Part shown: one piece after another, positions 25,989 to 35,126 of the stretch
Layout of the letters: each line of letters starts with the position of its first letter
Position numbering within the stretch: the stretch's first letter is position 1
Assembly: GCA_017428635.1 (NCBI GenBank)
Contig: JAFRQK010000038.1
Location: forward strand, 107,677 to 171,676
Direction of reading: 5' to 3'
Origin: Clostridia bacterium
Lineage (GTDB): Bacteria > Bacillota > Clostridia > Oscillospirales > CAG-272
Length of the DNA: 64,000 bases
Position numbers and translations under genes: made by a program
The notes under the pieces: model-generated
The model's input: only the letters and a program-made list of their open reading frames with translations
What the model was told of the DNA's origin: nothing
Databases searched by the model: none

Positions 25989-27212
25989 GTGAGTTCAAAA
26001 TCAAAAATCAGAATGACGACTCCGATCGTCGAAATGGACGGAGATGAGATGACGCGTGTCATCTGGAAATGGATAAAAGATATCCTGATCTTCCCTTACG
26101 TCGACCTGAAGACAGAGTATTACGATCTCGGCCTTAAAAACCGCGACGCGACCGCTGACATTGTGACGGTCGAAGCATCCGAAGCGACAAAGAGGCTGGG
26201 TGTCGCCGTCAAATGCGCCACGATCACACCGAACGCCGCAAGAGTTGAGGAATACAGTCTTAAGGAGATGTGGAAGTCTCCCAACGGCACGATCAGAGCG
26301 ATACTTGACGGAACGGTGTTCAGGACGCCGATCATTGTAAAAGGCATTGAGCCATACGTCCCTACCTGGAAGAAACCGATCACTATCGCACGTCACGCGT
26401 ACGGAGATATTTATAAAAACACTGAAACAAAAGTTCCGAAAGGATCGAAAGCGGAACTCGTCGTTACGGATCCCGATGGAAATGAAAAACGTCTTCTTAT
26501 CCATGAATTCAAAGATTCGGACGGTATTGTTCAGGGAGTACACAACGTCGACTCTTCCATCTCATCTTTCGCTCGCTCCTGTTTCAACTATGCTCTTGAA
26601 AGGCGCGAAACCATATGGTTCGCCGCTAAAGACACTATCTCTAAAACGTACGATCACAGATTCAAGGATATTTTCGCCGAGATTTTCGAAAACGAATACA
26701 AAAAGAGATTTGAAGAAGCCGGAATCGAGTATTTCTACACGCTCATTGACGACGCCGTAGCGCGAGTCATCAGATCCGAGGGCGGATTCATCTGGGCGTG
26801 TAAGAACTACGACGGAGACGTAATGTCAGATATGCTTGCAACGGCGTACGGTTCCCTCGGCCTTATGACTTCCGTGCTCGTTTCTCCCGGCGGTGCGTAC
26901 GAATACGAAGCGGCGCACGGAACCGTTACACGTCATTATTACAGTTATCTCGAAGGAAAGAAAGAATCTACCAATCCCATCGCGACGATCTTTGCCTGGA
27001 CGGGCGCCCTTAAAAAAAGAGGCGAGCTGGACGGAAATACTGAACTCGCCGAATTTGCTGAAGATCTTGAAAAAGCGTCCGTTCTTACCATGGAAGAGGG
27101 AGTAATGGATAAGAATCTGTCTCTTCTTTCAAAACTCGAAAATAAAAAGATCGTTTACAGTGAGGAATTTCTTTACGAGATCAGAGAGAGACTTGACAGG
27201 ATCAGAAAATGA
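25989..27212 (+). CDS. icd: NADP-dependent isocitrate dehydrogenase, eukaryotic (dimeric) type
   Basis: Oxidatively decarboxylates isocitrate to 2-oxoglutarate. The 407-residue sequence is of the dimeric type known from eukaryotes and some bacteria, not the E. coli type: IVEMDGDEMTRVIWKWIKD at the N-terminus, WKSPNGTIRAILDGTVFRTP (substrate-binding Ser-Pro-Asn-Gly-Thr), then ITIARHAYGDIYK, and AYGSLGLMTSVLVSPGGAYE followed by EAAHGTVTRHY near the NADP site. The start is GTG (25989-25991) with GAGGAG upstream, immediately after acn. A terminator that also serves the convergent citrate synthase follows at 27224. Cofactor preference is inferred from the family. Confidence 0.95.
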   Translation: MSSKSKIRMTTPIVEMDGDEMTRVIWKWIKDILIFPYVDLKTEYYDLGLKNRDATADIVTVEASEATKRLGVAVKCATITPNAARVEEYSLKEMWKSPNGTIRAILDGTVFRTPIIVKGIEPYVPTWKKPITIARHAYGDIYKNTETKVPKGSKAELVVTDPDGNEKRLLIHEFKDSDGIVQGVHNVDSSISSFARSCFNYALERRETIWFAAKDTISKTYDHRFKDIFAEIFENEYKKRFEEAGIEYFYTLIDDAVARVIRSEGGFIWACKNYDGDVMSDMLATAYGSLGLMTSVLVSPGGAYEYEAAHGTVTRHYYSYLEGKKESTNPIATIFAWTGALKKRGELDGNTELAEFAEDLEKASVLTMEEGVMDKNLSLLSKLENKKIVYSEEFLYEIRERLDRIRK

Positions 27213-27223
27213 AAAACGAAGCA

Positions 27224-27252
27224 GGGACCGCGGTAGCGGTCCCCTTCTTTTA
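27224..27252. terminator. Shared terminator between icd and citrate synthase
   Basis: GGGACCGC-GGTA-GCGGTCCC (27224-27243) is followed on the plus strand by CCTTCTTTTA and on the minus strand by TGCTTCGTTTTTC. It can serve both converging genes. Confidence 0.8.
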
Positions 27253-27260
27253 TCTTTTAA

Positions 27261-28640
27261 CTATCTTTTATCGATCGGAACGTATTCACGGCGAGGGAAA
27301 ACTTCTTTATACGCAGGTCTGATGATCTTTCCTGCGCATATAAGTTCTTCGAGCCGGTGTGCACTCCACCCGGAAACACGCGAGACTGCAAAGATCGGTG
27401 TGTACAGTTCGGGCGGTAAGTTCAACATTTCATAAGCAAATCCGCTGTAAAAATCTACGTTTGCGGATACGCCTTTGTAGATCGTTCTTTGAGCGTTAAT
27501 CACCTGAGGAGCGATCCTTTCGACTTTGGCGTAAAGAGAATACTCTTCGGTCCTTCCCTTTTCGGCTGCAAGCTTTTCAACAATATTCTTCAAAACCATA
27601 GCACGAGGATCGGAAACGGAATAAACGGCGTGACCCATGCCGTATATCAAACCTGTACCGTCAAAGGCATTTTTATCTAATATTTTTTGAAGATAATCGG
27701 CGATCTCATCTTCATCTTCCCAGTCTGATACTTTTCTTTTTATATCGTCAAACATTCGGATTACTTTAAGATTTGCGCCGCCGTGCTTGGGCCCCTTGAG
27801 AGAACCCAAAGCAGCAGAAATTGCAGAATACGTATCTGTCCCTGATGACGTTACCACACGCGTGGTAAAAGTGGAGTTATTACCTCCTCCGTGTTCAGCA
27901 TGAAGGATCAATGCGATGTCAAGTACAGCGGCCTCAAGAGGCGTAAAACTTCCATCCGGTCTCAAAAGATGAAGAATATTCTCCGATGTTGAAAGTGTGC
28001 GGTCCGAAGAATGTATGTATAGACTTTCACCGTGATGATAATACGAAAATGCCTGATAACCGTATACTGACAGAAGAGGAAAGACCGAAATCAGGAAAAT
28101 ACACTGTCTGAGAACGTTTGTGAGATCCGTATCATCCGCCTTATCGTCGTAAGAATACAGAGTAAGAACGCTGCGGGAAAGCGTGTTCATCATATCGTGG
28201 CTCGGCGCCTTCATAATGACGTCCCGAACGAACGACGTGGGCAACTGACGAAAATCGGACAGTACATCTTTGAAGGCTGACAGTTGTTTTTTATCAGGCA
28301 GAACGCCGAAAAGCAAAAGGTAGACGGTTTCTTCAAATCCATGTCTGTTTTCAGTGAGGCACGCAGAAGTTATATCTTCTACGTTTACTCCTCGGTAGAA
28401 CAGTTTCCCTTCGCATGGGACGGTTTCTCCGTTTACTGTTTTTCTTGCACATACTTCGGATATACCGGTCAATCCGGCGAGAACTCCAGTTCCGTCAATA
28501 TCGCGTAATCCTCTTTTAACGTTGAGTTCAACGTAAAGCGAGGGGTCGATCTGTGAGTTATTGTACGTCAGATCAGAAAGCGATCTGACTCTTTGATTCA
28601 AAGCGTCTGTGCCCGGATATCCGGTATTATCGTTCAACAT
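27261..28640 (-). CDS. Citrate synthase
   Basis: Condenses acetyl-CoA and oxaloacetate to citrate. At 459 residues it is longer than the E. coli enzyme and has the N-terminal extension seen in clostridial forms (NVKRGLRDIDGTGVLAGLTG). Active-site residues are visible: HAEHGGGNNSTFTTRVVTSS with the first His, YGMGHAVYSVSDPRA with the second, and NVDFYSGFAYEML with the catalytic Asp. FAVSRVSGWSAHRLEEL is the conserved end. GGGAGG precedes the ATG. It has its own promoter (28673-28701) and converges on acn-icd. Methylcitrate synthase activity cannot be excluded, but the neighbours favour citrate. Confidence 0.93.
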   Translation of the reverse strand: MLNDNTGYPGTDALNQRVRSLSDLTYNNSQIDPSLYVELNVKRGLRDIDGTGVLAGLTGISEVCARKTVNGETVPCEGKLFYRGVNVEDITSACLTENRHGFEETVYLLLFGVLPDKKQLSAFKDVLSDFRQLPTSFVRDVIMKAPSHDMMNTLSRSVLTLYSYDDKADDTDLTNVLRQCIFLISVFPLLSVYGYQAFSYYHHGESLYIHSSDRTLSTSENILHLLRPDGSFTPLEAAVLDIALILHAEHGGGNNSTFTTRVVTSSGTDTYSAISAALGSLKGPKHGGANLKVIRMFDDIKRKVSDWEDEDEIADYLQKILDKNAFDGTGLIYGMGHAVYSVSDPRAMVLKNIVEKLAAEKGRTEEYSLYAKVERIAPQVINAQRTIYKGVSANVDFYSGFAYEMLNLPPELYTPIFAVSRVSGWSAHRLEELICAGKIIRPAYKEVFPRREYVPIDKR

Positions 28641-28672
28641 ATCGCACCTCCCGTTTTAGTATATTTTCTATT

Positions 28673-28701
28673 ATTATACATTTTTTGTCGTATCAGGTCA
28701 A
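28673..28701 (-). promoter_or_regulatory. Promoter of the citrate synthase gene
   Basis: TTGACC (28696-28701), 17 bases, TATAAT (28673-28678) on the minus strand. Between it and the deacetylase terminator I see nothing else. Confidence 0.82.
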
Positions 28702-28776
28702 GTGATCACTCTTTTTTTATCGGGCATTCTTCGTCAAGCGTAACTCTGAGAATAAATAAATAATCATTTTTACGAA

Positions 28777-28810
28777 TAAGAAAACCGGGCCGTCACAGAG
28801 AACGGCCCGG
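28777..28810 (-). terminator. Terminator after the polysaccharide deacetylase gene
   Basis: CCGGGCCGT/ACGGCCCGG with an eight-base loop (28785-28810), followed on the minus strand by TTTTCTT. Confidence 0.88.
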
Positions 28811-28828
28811 CGTTTTCATCATGTGAGT

Positions 28829-29740
28829 TCAATACTGCATATAACCGATAAAAGACGCGTCTGTCAGATCTCTCGCTATATAATACCTCGGAATATTATA
28901 ATTTGAGTATTCTGTCACACTGTAAGGAGACTTAGTCGTGTAACAAAAGCTGAAATAATCGGCAGCAACGCGAATTACGTCGTCGTTATACGACCCTGCG
29001 GGGTATGCGAGCGCGCGAACGGGTCTTCCCGTCCAGTTTTCGATCTTCGAAATCGAGGTTGAAAACTCGGAACGCATCGTCGATTCATCCTGATATGATA
29101 GATCGACGTGATGCGCCGTATGACATTGAAATGAAACGAGACCGCTGGACGCCATCTCAACGATCTGATCAACGCTTAGATACCCGTCCGTGCCGACCAT
29201 TTCGGAAATCAAAAAAACCGTTGCTTTTGCTCCGTATTTTTTCAATATCGGAAACATATCGGTATAATTATCGACATATCCGTCGTCAAACGTTAGGATG
29301 ACTGTCGGTCTGTCTGCGATCTGCCACTCGTCGGCAAACATGAACCCGTAACCGTTTTCAGTGAGATAGCTCAACTGACTGTCAAAATCGGAAGGACGAA
29401 CAAACAGAGCTTCCAGACTGTTATAAGGCGTTTCCATAATCAGGTGATACATCATGGCCTTGGGAAGAAATTCACCGGAAGGAACCGGAGGCTCCGTTTC
29501 AAGTGATTCCGGATCGGTTTGCTCAGTCTGATCCGGTTCGGTAGCGGGAACGTCTGTCGAAATATCCGATGAAGGCATAGGGTCGGTTTCCCGAAAAGTC
29601 TCAGTAACCGAGTACGTGTCTTCAGGATCGGTCTCAGGATCATTCAACGTTACGGGCGTGTCAACTCCCGCGTCCCTGAAAGAACATGAAGAAAATATAA
29701 AGACCAAAATCAATAAAACGGAAATTAAATTCTTTTTCAT
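28829..29740 (-). CDS. Polysaccharide deacetylase (NodB-type) lipoprotein
   Basis: Predicted surface lipoprotein of 303 residues. The signal peptide MKKNLISVLLILVFIFSSCS ends in a lipobox-like FSSC. A Thr/Asp/Pro-rich linker of about 70 residues precedes a carbohydrate-esterase-4 domain: VILTFDDGYVDNYTDM (first Asp and metal Asp), FQCHTAHHVDLS (metal His pair), and ALAYPAGSYND. These enzymes remove acetyl groups from peptidoglycan or other polysaccharides. Start ATG 29738-29740 has GGAG upstream; the longer frame has none. It slightly overlaps the upstream M16 peptidase gene region (15 bases between start and that stop) and ends in a strong terminator. Confidence 0.9.
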   Translation of the reverse strand: MKKNLISVLLILVFIFSSCSFRDAGVDTPVTLNDPETDPEDTYSVTETFRETDPMPSSDISTDVPATEPDQTEQTDPESLETEPPVPSGEFLPKAMMYHLIMETPYNSLEALFVRPSDFDSQLSYLTENGYGFMFADEWQIADRPTVILTFDDGYVDNYTDMFPILKKYGAKATVFLISEMVGTDGYLSVDQIVEMASSGLVSFQCHTAHHVDLSYQDESTMRSEFSTSISKIENWTGRPVRALAYPAGSYNDDVIRVAADYFSFCYTTKSPYSVTEYSNYNIPRYYIARDLTDASFIGYMQY

Positions 29741-29754
29741 ATTTGCTCCGTTTA

Positions 29755-32691
29755 TCAAAAGAGTTTATTTACAGAATCGAAAAACGGCTCTGACGAGTTG
29801 ATCGCATTTTCGCCGCCGATAACACAGACCGAAGAAAGGAGGTTTACCTTTTCAAGACAGCGAACGCTCTCCCTGAACTCTGATTCAGTAACGGAAAGGA
29901 TCGCTTCTCTCTCTCTTCTTATATCGGATATATCTTTCCCGGACAGAAGAAGATTCATGGAACGGCAAGCTTTCTGATATGCGGAAAGAGGTCTGTCTGA
30001 AGAAGAAAACGTTCCGATGACGAGCTGCCATAATTTATCGTCGTCGGGCATTGCCGCTTTGAGTTTCTCGTAGATAGACTTGAAGACGTTAACGGTACCG
30101 AGGAGTCCGGGATCTCTGTAAGAACACATGACGATTTTTCCCGTTCCGGGTACGACCGAACAGTATGCACCGTAAGCGCCCCCTTTTACTCTTATCTCCG
30201 GATAAAGGATCTCGTTTGTGACCGTTCTTGAAATAAGGGGCGTTATAAGCCGAAACTTTTCGTCAGTTAAACCCAGATCGGAACACAGAGAAACGTACTG
30301 AACGGAAGACGTCGAGGTGAACGCTTCATTATGAATTCCGCGTGCAAATAGAGGATTATTTGAAACTAACGTATTTCCTCTGTCAAGTTTTTCCGTAACG
30401 CTGTCTGTCGCCTTATGGACTCGTTTTTCCGATCCTTTTGGAGCAGCAAGAGATATTACTGCTCTGTTTTTATCAAATACGATTTCATAGAGGTGCTTCA
30501 GTTCGCGAATGATACTTTCGGAGTGTTTTTCGAATTCCGAATAAAGAGCCGATTGAATACGAAGCGAACCTATCCCTTCGGTCATATCGTTGAAAACAGA
30601 CGCAGGATCGAACGCTCCGAGCGATCTCATGGCAGCAAACTCAGAACCGCTGTAGACGGCGTTATAAGATTTGACGGATACAGTTTCACCGAGAACCTCT
30701 TTGATCCTTTGAACGTTATCAAGCCGGGTCTCGGTCAGAATAGTACGTACAAGATCAAACGCGGCTTCCGTCTTTTCCTCAAGCGTCCGTACGGATACGG
30801 TAAGATAAGACGAAAACGCATCAGGATCTCTGTATTTTCGAAGCGTGGTGAGGTCAAAGTCGATCCCGCCGGTCGCGGTCCTGATCTCGTCGATAAGGTC
30901 CCTCGTTTCGTACGAACCTGCGGAACAGTTTCCGAGCAGTTCAACGAGAAGATCAAGATACGGAAGTTTTTCCTCACTGAGATCGGAAACGTCGAACAAA
31001 AACCTGACGTAAACTATACCGTTGGTATCAATATCGTGCGATATGGTCCTGACGCCGTTATAGGTCGATTCGACGTTGGAAACGGGAAGCGGATCGACTG
31101 GAATGCTTCCTCTGGGAAGAACCGGAATACAGTTTCTTTCTTCCTCGGTTTCGGGCGCTTCCTGATAATCGCGAAGATCATTAAACTCCTTTTCGATCTT
31201 CTTATAATCCGATTCGGTGAGAGAATCTTTATAAGCGATAAGTTTCTTATTCAGTTCATCTTCTTCTTTTGAAGCGAGTCCGTGCTCGGGTATAAGTGTC
31301 AGAACGACGGAATGAGAAGGAGAGATGAGTGAGTCGAGCAATTCCTCAAAATACCCGTCGTTTACCTTTTCTTTCAGCTTTTCGAGTATTCTGAGGATCT
31401 TTACGTATTTAAACGGGTCATTATCGCCGTACAGCCATCCTTTAAGCATCAGTCTGAAAAGGTGAAGCCCTTTGGGATATGAGCCGTAATCGCTTTCCCT
31501 GAAATTGAACTCGGTGCGTTCAAGAATGGCAGAAAGAGTTTTTTTGTTAATACCCTCTTTTCTCAGCCTGACGAGAGTATCGTTAATAATTCTTAGAAAA
31601 TCTTCTTTCCTCGCGCTTTCCGTGTTTTTTGCTACGACGGCAAAAACCGGCTCTCCGATATAATCGAGATATCCGCCGTATATTTCCTGACCGATCCCTG
31701 CGTCGGATAAAGCTCTCTTTATAAAAGACTCAGGATCATTAACGAGAATGTCGCCGAGTACATTCCATGCTACGCTCCCGACTTCGTCGAATACTGAACC
31801 GACACGATACGCGACGGCAAGATACGTCTTGTTTTGGACGTCCTCGTCGTTCCCGACGGGATACGGTATCTCAATGTTTTTCGGATTGCCCAGACCGAAT
31901 TCTTTTTGAGGAGGGATCCCGGGTATTGAGGGGACGGTATCGTATTCTGAAAGATATTCCCTGTCGAGATACTCAAGTCTTTCCTCGGCGTCGGAATTGC
32001 CGTAAATCATTATGAAACTGTTTGAAGGATGATAGAGTTTTCGGTGAAAGTCGAGATACTCCTCGTACGAAAGATCCGGGATCTCGCGCGGATCGCCCCC
32101 GGAACAAAATCCGTAAGCATTGTCGGGGAAAAGAGCAGATAACATCTCGTCGAATACGTTAGAATCCGGAGATGAAGACTTCCCTTTCATTTCGCTGTAC
32201 ACGACGCCGTTAATAGATAAATCGCCGTTCTGATCCGTCTCGTAATGCCAACCTTCCTGCATGAAGATCTCGCGCCTGTTATATAGATTCGGATGAAACA
32301 CAGCGTCAAGATAAACGTCCATTAAATTCTTGAAATCGACGTCGTTGCAGGACGCAACCGGATACATAGTTTTATCAGGATAAGTCATTGCATTGAGGAA
32401 AGTATTGAGAGAACCTTTGACAAGTTGCATGAACGGTTCTCGTGCAGGATACTTTCGTGACCCCTGCAGGACCGTATGTTCGATAATATGAGGAGTCCCT
32501 TTACTGTTATCCGGGGGCGTAAAAAAAGTAATACAGAAAAGTTTGTTGTCGTCGTCGTTAGGTATTACGGCGACACGTGCACCGCTCTTTTTGTGACGAA
32601 GTATATATCCGGTTGAGTTAATATCGTCTATATATTCTTTATTTTTGATCTCATATTGCTCGGGAATACTTATATTACGCATTTTTTCCAT
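29755..32691 (-). CDS. M16C (insulinase-like) zinc metallopeptidase
   Basis: A 978-residue, presequence-protease-like peptidase with two M16 halves in one chain. The inverted zinc motif HIIEH is at about residue 67-71, preceded by GTP, and followed by the third ligand region in the first domain; NTFLNAMTYPDKTMYPVAS is highly typical of the M16C subfamily. The second half is the inactive partner domain (GGAYGAYCSVV near residue 840). These enzymes degrade short peptides in the cytoplasm. GGAAGG precedes the ATG; it begins two bases after the rsmA stop, so it is cotranscribed with rsmA. Confidence 0.9.
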   Translation of the reverse strand: MEKMRNISIPEQYEIKNKEYIDDINSTGYILRHKKSGARVAVIPNDDDNKLFCITFFTPPDNSKGTPHIIEHTVLQGSRKYPAREPFMQLVKGSLNTFLNAMTYPDKTMYPVASCNDVDFKNLMDVYLDAVFHPNLYNRREIFMQEGWHYETDQNGDLSINGVVYSEMKGKSSSPDSNVFDEMLSALFPDNAYGFCSGGDPREIPDLSYEEYLDFHRKLYHPSNSFIMIYGNSDAEERLEYLDREYLSEYDTVPSIPGIPPQKEFGLGNPKNIEIPYPVGNDEDVQNKTYLAVAYRVGSVFDEVGSVAWNVLGDILVNDPESFIKRALSDAGIGQEIYGGYLDYIGEPVFAVVAKNTESARKEDFLRIINDTLVRLRKEGINKKTLSAILERTEFNFRESDYGSYPKGLHLFRLMLKGWLYGDNDPFKYVKILRILEKLKEKVNDGYFEELLDSLISPSHSVVLTLIPEHGLASKEEDELNKKLIAYKDSLTESDYKKIEKEFNDLRDYQEAPETEEERNCIPVLPRGSIPVDPLPVSNVESTYNGVRTISHDIDTNGIVYVRFLFDVSDLSEEKLPYLDLLVELLGNCSAGSYETRDLIDEIRTATGGIDFDLTTLRKYRDPDAFSSYLTVSVRTLEEKTEAAFDLVRTILTETRLDNVQRIKEVLGETVSVKSYNAVYSGSEFAAMRSLGAFDPASVFNDMTEGIGSLRIQSALYSEFEKHSESIIRELKHLYEIVFDKNRAVISLAAPKGSEKRVHKATDSVTEKLDRGNTLVSNNPLFARGIHNEAFTSTSSVQYVSLCSDLGLTDEKFRLITPLISRTVTNEILYPEIRVKGGAYGAYCSVVPGTGKIVMCSYRDPGLLGTVNVFKSIYEKLKAAMPDDDKLWQLVIGTFSSSDRPLSAYQKACRSMNLLLSGKDISDIRREREAILSVTESEFRESVRCLEKVNLLSSVCVIGGENAINSSEPFFDSVNKLF

Positions 32692-32693
32692 AG

Positions 32694-33635
32694 TTATTCC
32701 TTCCGGGTATTAAGCTGAAACGCAAGAGCGCAGAAATCTTCAGCGGAAAGACGCTCTCCTCTTATATCGGGATTTTTCCCCAACCTGATAAGTGCTGACG
32801 CAACGGATTCTTTCGGATACATGCCGGAAAGAGCGTTGGTAAGCGTTTTTCTTCGCTGAGCAAAAGACGCATCTATGATCTTTGACGTAGCGTCATAAAA
32901 ATCACGGCACTCGATATCGTCCTCAGGAGCGTCTGAGAATCTCTCTCTTATCCCTCCGTGCGGAATAATACTGATCACGGTCGACGTTACTTTCGGAGGC
33001 GGATAAAAAGAGCCGGGTGAAACGTCGAAATTTTTGACTACGTCGGCGCGCAAAGAAACCGACGCAGTTATAGAACCGTATTCCGGAGTTCCCGCTCGTG
33101 CGGTGAGCCTGTCGGCTACCTCGGACTGAATCATCACCGTGAGAGATGAAAACGGACATTTCCCTGTCGGATCAAACGATTCAAGCAGTTTCATAATAAC
33201 GGGGGTCGTTATGTAATACGGAAGATTAGCGCATACGGAAACGGAACCTCCGGACGCGAGAATATCACCGAAGTGATCTTCCAGTAGAGCCGGAACGTCC
33301 GTCTTCATAACGTCTCCGACGATTAGTTTTACGTTTTCAAAATCCGCAAAAGTCTTTTCAAACAATTCCGCAAGACCCGTATCTATCTCAACGGCTATGA
33401 CACGGTCAAAAACCTCTGCCAGCTCAGCGGTCAAAGCGCCGATCCCGGGACCGATCTCAATTACTCCGACACGGGCTTCTCCGGATACGTTGATACGTGC
33501 AAGATCCGCGGATCGTTCGGCGATCATTGCGGGGATACGCGGATTGATCAGAAAATTCTGACCGAGTGATTTTCTCGGTGAAAGACCGTTTTCCGCGAGC
33601 ATTTCGCGGATACGGGAAACCGAACAAAGATCCAT
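32694..33635 (-). CDS. rsmA: 16S rRNA (adenine(1518)-N6/adenine(1519)-N6)-dimethyltransferase
   Basis: RsmA (KsgA) dimethylates the two adjacent adenines near the 3' end of 16S rRNA; loss gives kasugamycin resistance. Motifs: SLGQNFLINPRI, EIGPGIGALTAELAE (SAM motif I), and NLPYYITTPVIMKLLE (motif IV). At 313 residues it is slightly longer than the E. coli protein because of an acidic insert near residue 240. GGAG precedes the ATG. It follows glyS after a 27-base hairpin and is coupled to the M16 peptidase gene. Confidence 0.95.
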   Translation of the reverse strand: MDLCSVSRIREMLAENGLSPRKSLGQNFLINPRIPAMIAERSADLARINVSGEARVGVIEIGPGIGALTAELAEVFDRVIAVEIDTGLAELFEKTFADFENVKLIVGDVMKTDVPALLEDHFGDILASGGSVSVCANLPYYITTPVIMKLLESFDPTGKCPFSSLTVMIQSEVADRLTARAGTPEYGSITASVSLRADVVKNFDVSPGSFYPPPKVTSTVISIIPHGGIRERFSDAPEDDIECRDFYDATSKIIDASFAQRRKTLTNALSGMYPKESVASALIRLGKNPDIRGERLSAEDFCALAFQLNTRKE

Positions 33636-33654
33636 CTGTTACTCCAATAGCAAA

Positions 33655-33681
33655 GCAATACCGTCGTGATGACGGTATTGC
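33655..33681 (-). terminator. Hairpin between glyS and rsmA
   Basis: An 11-base perfect stem GCAATACCGTC/GACGGTATTGC with a five-base loop. The bases after it on the minus strand (TTTGCTATTGG) are a poor U-tract, so it may be a weak terminator or a processing site. Confidence 0.5.
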
Positions 33682-33690
33682 ATGATATTA

Positions 33691-35088
33691 TCAAAACACA
33701 AACCGATCGGCGAAATATGAATCAAGTTCAGAGATCGGTATCCTCACTTGCTCCATAGAATCTCTTTCTCTGACCGTAACGCAATTGTCGGCGGGTTTCT
33801 CCTCGTCGCCGACCGTGTCGAAGTCAACGGTGACGCAGTAAGGTGTGCCGATCTCGTCCTGACGGCGATAACGTTTACCTATCGAACCGGTATCGTCGTA
33901 ATCGCACATGTAGCGCTTTGATAGTTCGTCCCGTATCTCCATCGCTTTATCGCCGAGTTTCTTTGAGAGCGGAAGGACAGCGACTTTTATCGGCGCCATG
34001 GCGGGGTTCAAATGGAGGACGACGCGAACGTCGTTTTTCTCTGCGTCGAGAACTTCCTCGTCGTATGCCTCGCAAAGAAGCGCAAGGACCGTACGGTCGA
34101 GTCCGTAAGTCGATTCTATGATAAAAGGCACGAAAGTTTCATTCGTGAACGGATCGGTGTATTTCAGCTGTTGACCGCTGTACTCTTCATGGCGGGAGAG
34201 ATCAAAATCCGTGCGGTTGTGAGTTCCGTTGATCTCGCCCCACCCGAACGGGAAGAGGAATTCAATATCGCATGCCGCTTTGGCGTAGTGTGCGAGTTTC
34301 TCATGGTCGTGGAATCTGAGATGTTCGCCCGGGAGTCCTAGATCCTCAAAAAACTGTTTTCCGTAACTCTTGAAATAATCGTACAGTTCCCCGTCCTGAC
34401 CGGGCTGACAGAACGTCTGAAACTCCATTTGCTCAAATTCTATCGTCCGGAAAGTGAAATTTCCGGGAGTGATTTCATTACGAAAAGCTTTACCTATCTG
34501 ACCTATCGAGAAAGGCAGTTTAGCTCTCATGCTCCTTTGTACGTTACCATAGTTAACGTATTCTCCCTGAGCGTTTTCCGGACGCAGATAAATAATATTC
34601 TTTGCGTCGGTCGTTACTCCGCGGAAAGTCTGAAACATCAGGTTGAACTCCCTGATATCGGTGAAATTGTGCTTTCCGCAATGAGGGCACGGGATCGAAT
34701 GAGCCTTGATGTAATCGAACATTTCGGTTTTAGTCATACCGTCTGCGTGCGCTCCGGGATCGAATTCGTCGATGAGATTATCGGCGCGGAAGCGCATTTT
34801 GCACTCCTTGCAGTCAAGAAGCGGATCAGAGAAGCTGGCGACGTGACCGCTCGCTTCCCAGACGCGCGGGTTCATAAGAATGTCTGCGTCAACCTCAAAG
34901 GAATTGTGCCTTTCCTGTATGAAACGTTTGCGCCATGCGTCTTTTACGTTATTTTTGAGGCGCGCTCCCAAAGGACCGTAGTCCCAGGTGTTGGCGAGTC
35001 CGCCGTAGATCTCGCTTCCCGCGAAAATGAATCCTCTGTTCTTGCACAGAGAGACGATCTTGTCCATGGATTTTGACGTGTTGTCCAT
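33691..35088 (-). CDS. glyS: Glycyl-tRNA synthetase, single-chain dimeric type
   Basis: Class II synthetase charging tRNA(Gly). The 465-residue chain is the alpha2 type (also called GlyQS/GRS1) rather than the alpha2beta2 type. The N-terminus has CKNRGFIFAGSEIYGGLANT, a CKECKM/CPHCGKHNF pair of CxxC motifs in the insertion, motif 2 around FRNEITPGNFTFRTIEFEQM, and motif 3 with ESTYGLDRTVLALL. The C-terminal anticodon-binding domain includes YRRQDEIGTPYCVTVD. GGAG precedes the ATG. I looked for a T-box leader and found none; only 38 bases separate it from the LCP-like gene upstream. Confidence 0.96.
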   Translation of the reverse strand: MDNTSKSMDKIVSLCKNRGFIFAGSEIYGGLANTWDYGPLGARLKNNVKDAWRKRFIQERHNSFEVDADILMNPRVWEASGHVASFSDPLLDCKECKMRFRADNLIDEFDPGAHADGMTKTEMFDYIKAHSIPCPHCGKHNFTDIREFNLMFQTFRGVTTDAKNIIYLRPENAQGEYVNYGNVQRSMRAKLPFSIGQIGKAFRNEITPGNFTFRTIEFEQMEFQTFCQPGQDGELYDYFKSYGKQFFEDLGLPGEHLRFHDHEKLAHYAKAACDIEFLFPFGWGEINGTHNRTDFDLSRHEEYSGQQLKYTDPFTNETFVPFIIESTYGLDRTVLALLCEAYDEEVLDAEKNDVRVVLHLNPAMAPIKVAVLPLSKKLGDKAMEIRDELSKRYMCDYDDTGSIGKRYRRQDEIGTPYCVTVDFDTVGDEEKPADNCVTVRERDSMEQVRIPISELDSYFADRFVF

Positions 35089-35126
35089 TTTATCTCCGTT
35101 CTCCGCATAAAGGCGGTTATGAATTC

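Noticed and set aside
30415-31272. 285-codon plus-strand frame within the M16 peptidase gene
   Set aside because: It lies opposite a well-supported peptidase, has no ribosome site and no recognisable motif. Similar antisense frames opposite glyS, tsf, rpsB and icd come from codon composition.
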